From Taenia hydatigena (lineage: Eukaryota; Platyhelminthes; Cestoda; Cyclophyllidea; Taeniidae), in NCBI GenBank assembly GCA_036345935.2, contig JADWOT020000010.1:8503576-8567575 (forward strand): 64,000 nt of DNA, read 5' to 3'. Below, piece by piece: positions 61,769 to 64,000 of the stretch (positions are counted from its first letter, which is position 1; each line of letters opens with the position of its first letter). The translations under genes and the position numbers were made by a program. Under the pieces are notes generated by a model, which was not told the origin of the DNA, did not search any database, and saw only the letters and a list, made by a program, of their open reading frames with translations.

Positions 61769-64000
61769 AACTGCATTTTAATACTGTTGCATTTGTCTGG
61801 ATCTCAATCATCTTAACAGTTCCAACTTGAGTTGAACTGACCTTGGCGCTACGGTGAGGAAGATCTCACTCTCATCAAACACTTGAGGTTTTTTGATTAA
61901 TGTCCGAGACTCTTCGAGGCATTTAGATAAACGGATATACAGCTTAAGGCATGCAAACTTTTATTTGCATTCAATTGGTGAACGACAAGACCGTAACATA
62001 AGCTTAATGTGTCGAAGGTGGATCGAGCTAGTCACTTACGCCTAATTGGTAAAATCATACTTCTGGCTAAGCACTAATTTCCGAAATTGAGATGTCGCAA
62101 TATAACAAGGAGGCTCTCAGGTCAGAGCATGATATCAAATGGCTACGAGTACATCAGATGGGCTAACCAAGTTGGCACTATCCATTTTTTGGCTCATTTA
62201 AGGTGAAGCACACTATTGCTATTCTCGCGAACGTAATCGATAATGAACACCCAATCAAAGAAGTATTTTACTGCAACCAGCACCCATCATTTTAGAATTT
62301 AATCCACCTCTACAAGCATTGGACACTTCCGAGGCAATAAATTCTTGCACTGGACACTGGGTTCAAGAGGTATCCTTGCATTCTATCAAATGATCCTTAA
62401 ACTTCTCTGCACTCCTCACCCTTCGGTGCAGCTCACTTCGTTTGACTGAAAGAGCAAGGACTCTGCCATTCAGTCAGGATTGATTCCATAGCCTACCTTC
62501 ACATGATTAACTGCTCCAGAAGTTAATGCAATCGGGTGTAGGTTTTTTTGTTTCCTAGTGCTGACTACTGTCGTTATAAAAATCATACTCATTTACTCTT
62601 CAGTAGCACTAATGTATTATAAAATGCCATAAAGCTTGCGATGAATACCATCCGTCTACCTCATTATATTCCATCGCAATCATATTTATTCTATGTAAAT
62701 ATGCAGAAATCTGGTCCAAAATGTGGTCAAGTATGGGTAAGCCACCACTGAGAGTAATTACGTCTTTCAAAGTAATGAGCTGTAAGATCTGCTTGGTTTT
62801 TCGTGCCAGGCCTTGCAAGAAGATATCTGCGTGCCTTTTTGCAGTGTGAGAAATTTTATAAATGCCCACACATCAAGGACTAGAAAGATAATTAAGTGAG
62901 GAGACGTCCAATCATAACGCTGGCTAAACATATGCTAACAGACCCGTGATTTTCTTGTCTATTACTCAAGGGTGGTGGCAATCGGCTCTATGATGCTCGT
63001 CCAGTCACATGCATGGCGTGAGCTCACCACGTGTTGCGTGGAAGGTCACTTTCGTGCGCACATATCACTGACCTAAATTTCATTTACCAAAAGGCAAGGC
63101 AACTTGGTCATGGACAGGTTTGAACTCGCATGGCATCGGAATCGGTTACACAAGGTGTCAATATTGTAAGCATTTGACTAGCAAACTTAAATTTAAGACT
63201 GCTAGTCTACTCTTGATTTTAAAATATGCAAAATGGCAGAAACGGCAGTCCGGGTGCACCTTAAGTAGGCATTTCTATGGAAGAGGACAAAACGATATTA
63301 GTAATAACAAAAGAACCAGCCCTGAAGGTTTGCCTTGGCATTCTTCGTGATCCGCCTAATTTAAGTTCGCCTTTGATGCAACCGGACTACAGTTCTTGTG
63401 AAGATATCGCATACGTTCGAATGATGGTACATGACAAGATGAATCTTAAAGCAGAGGTAACAAATATATCGCATTTTGAAAGTCTCATACAACAACAGGA
63501 AATCATTTTTTGACATCAGCTTCATAGTGAGTGAGGCTTTAATTCCATTACATGGAAGTGTTGGCTTTTGAAAGCATGATTCATTTCTCCTTGTTTTGAC
63601 ACTACCATCAACTTTGCTGTGATTTTCAAAGGTATTTGCAAAACAATAACACATTTGCTTGGATTAGGGTTGGGGCCAATGACAACTTTCATCACCTTTT
63701 GTCCTCTTACCCACCCTCGTGATCACTATCACTGAGGTATGCCTGCGACTCAACAATCCGTTGTCACAAAGCCTGTCAGTCGTTAAATTGTGGCCAGTAG
63801 AGATCTTAAGGCACTTCTCGTTCATTCTATCACAAAAAAAGAAGGTAACTACACCGAATTGAACAGTTTCACTCAGTCTCTGAGTGTCCGTGTTCCGACC
63901 GTCAGTAATAAGTAAAGCACATGTTAGTCATTCTCTGTTAATTCGCTGCTCCAATTCTACCTTACCCAATTTGGTAGCTATTCTTGTGTCACTGCTAAGC
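61769..64000. other. No gene established
   Basis: Two open stretches are seen, 62869-62609 (-) and 63277-63513 (+). The second could be an exon ending GCAGAG|GTAACA at 63456, but no partner exon or domain is recognised. Confidence 0.3.

Overview
The window looks like nuclear DNA of a taeniid tapeworm (Taenia, Hydatigera or Echinococcus type). It is intron-rich, has no operons or long ORFs, and carries genes of the EG95/45W oncosphere-antigen type. In that family a signal-peptide exon, one or two fibronectin type III (FnIII) exons and a short hydrophobic last exon make a small secreted or surface protein that the host immune system sees during larval invasion. The family is known only from taeniids, so the assignment to this group is fairly firm; the species cannot be named from sequence alone.

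Layout. 1-4173: dispersed foldback repeats. 4187-6755: a decayed FnIII half-exon, then a + strand gene with TATA box, signal exon and two FnIII exons (5504-6573 plus an unresolved last exon before AATAAA at 6750). 6756-15900: mostly noncoding, with an inverted partner of the 1.4-2.1 kb repeat at 8.08-8.73 kb and two similar exon-like segments at 14.1-14.7 kb. 15.9-26.2 kb: large inverted repeats (15.93-16.33 against 21.10-21.54 kb, and 17.92-19.05 against 25.06-26.18 kb) plus another foldback element at 19.07-20.10 kb. 27.88-28.20 kb: one or two leading exons, including a signal exon placed behind a TATA box as in the antigen genes. 29.53-36.64 kb: two almost identical 1,129-base inverted repeats enclosing a complete-looking three-exon EG95-like gene on the - strand (32623-31377) and two or three FnIII relics on the + strand (34.0-35.1 kb). 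38.4-39.9 kb: decayed coding sequence on the - strand. 40-48 kb: little recognisable. 48.67-49.36 kb (-): a basic helix-loop-helix transcription factor, HAND-like, with an apparent one-base frameshift just before the basic region. 50.6-51.1 and 58.2-58.4 kb: unidentified exon candidates. 60.68-60.81 kb: a tiny signal-peptide gene model. 61.06-61.77 kb: a palindromic repeat.

The main theme is a host-protective antigen locus built by duplication and decay. Two usable-looking FnIII antigen genes, one orphan signal exon and several FnIII relics are scattered among young and old inverted repeats. The three signal exons share a TATA element 44-50 bases before the ATG and a phase-1 donor. All gene models were read by eye from splice signals, phase and protein pattern; no alignment or transcript was available.
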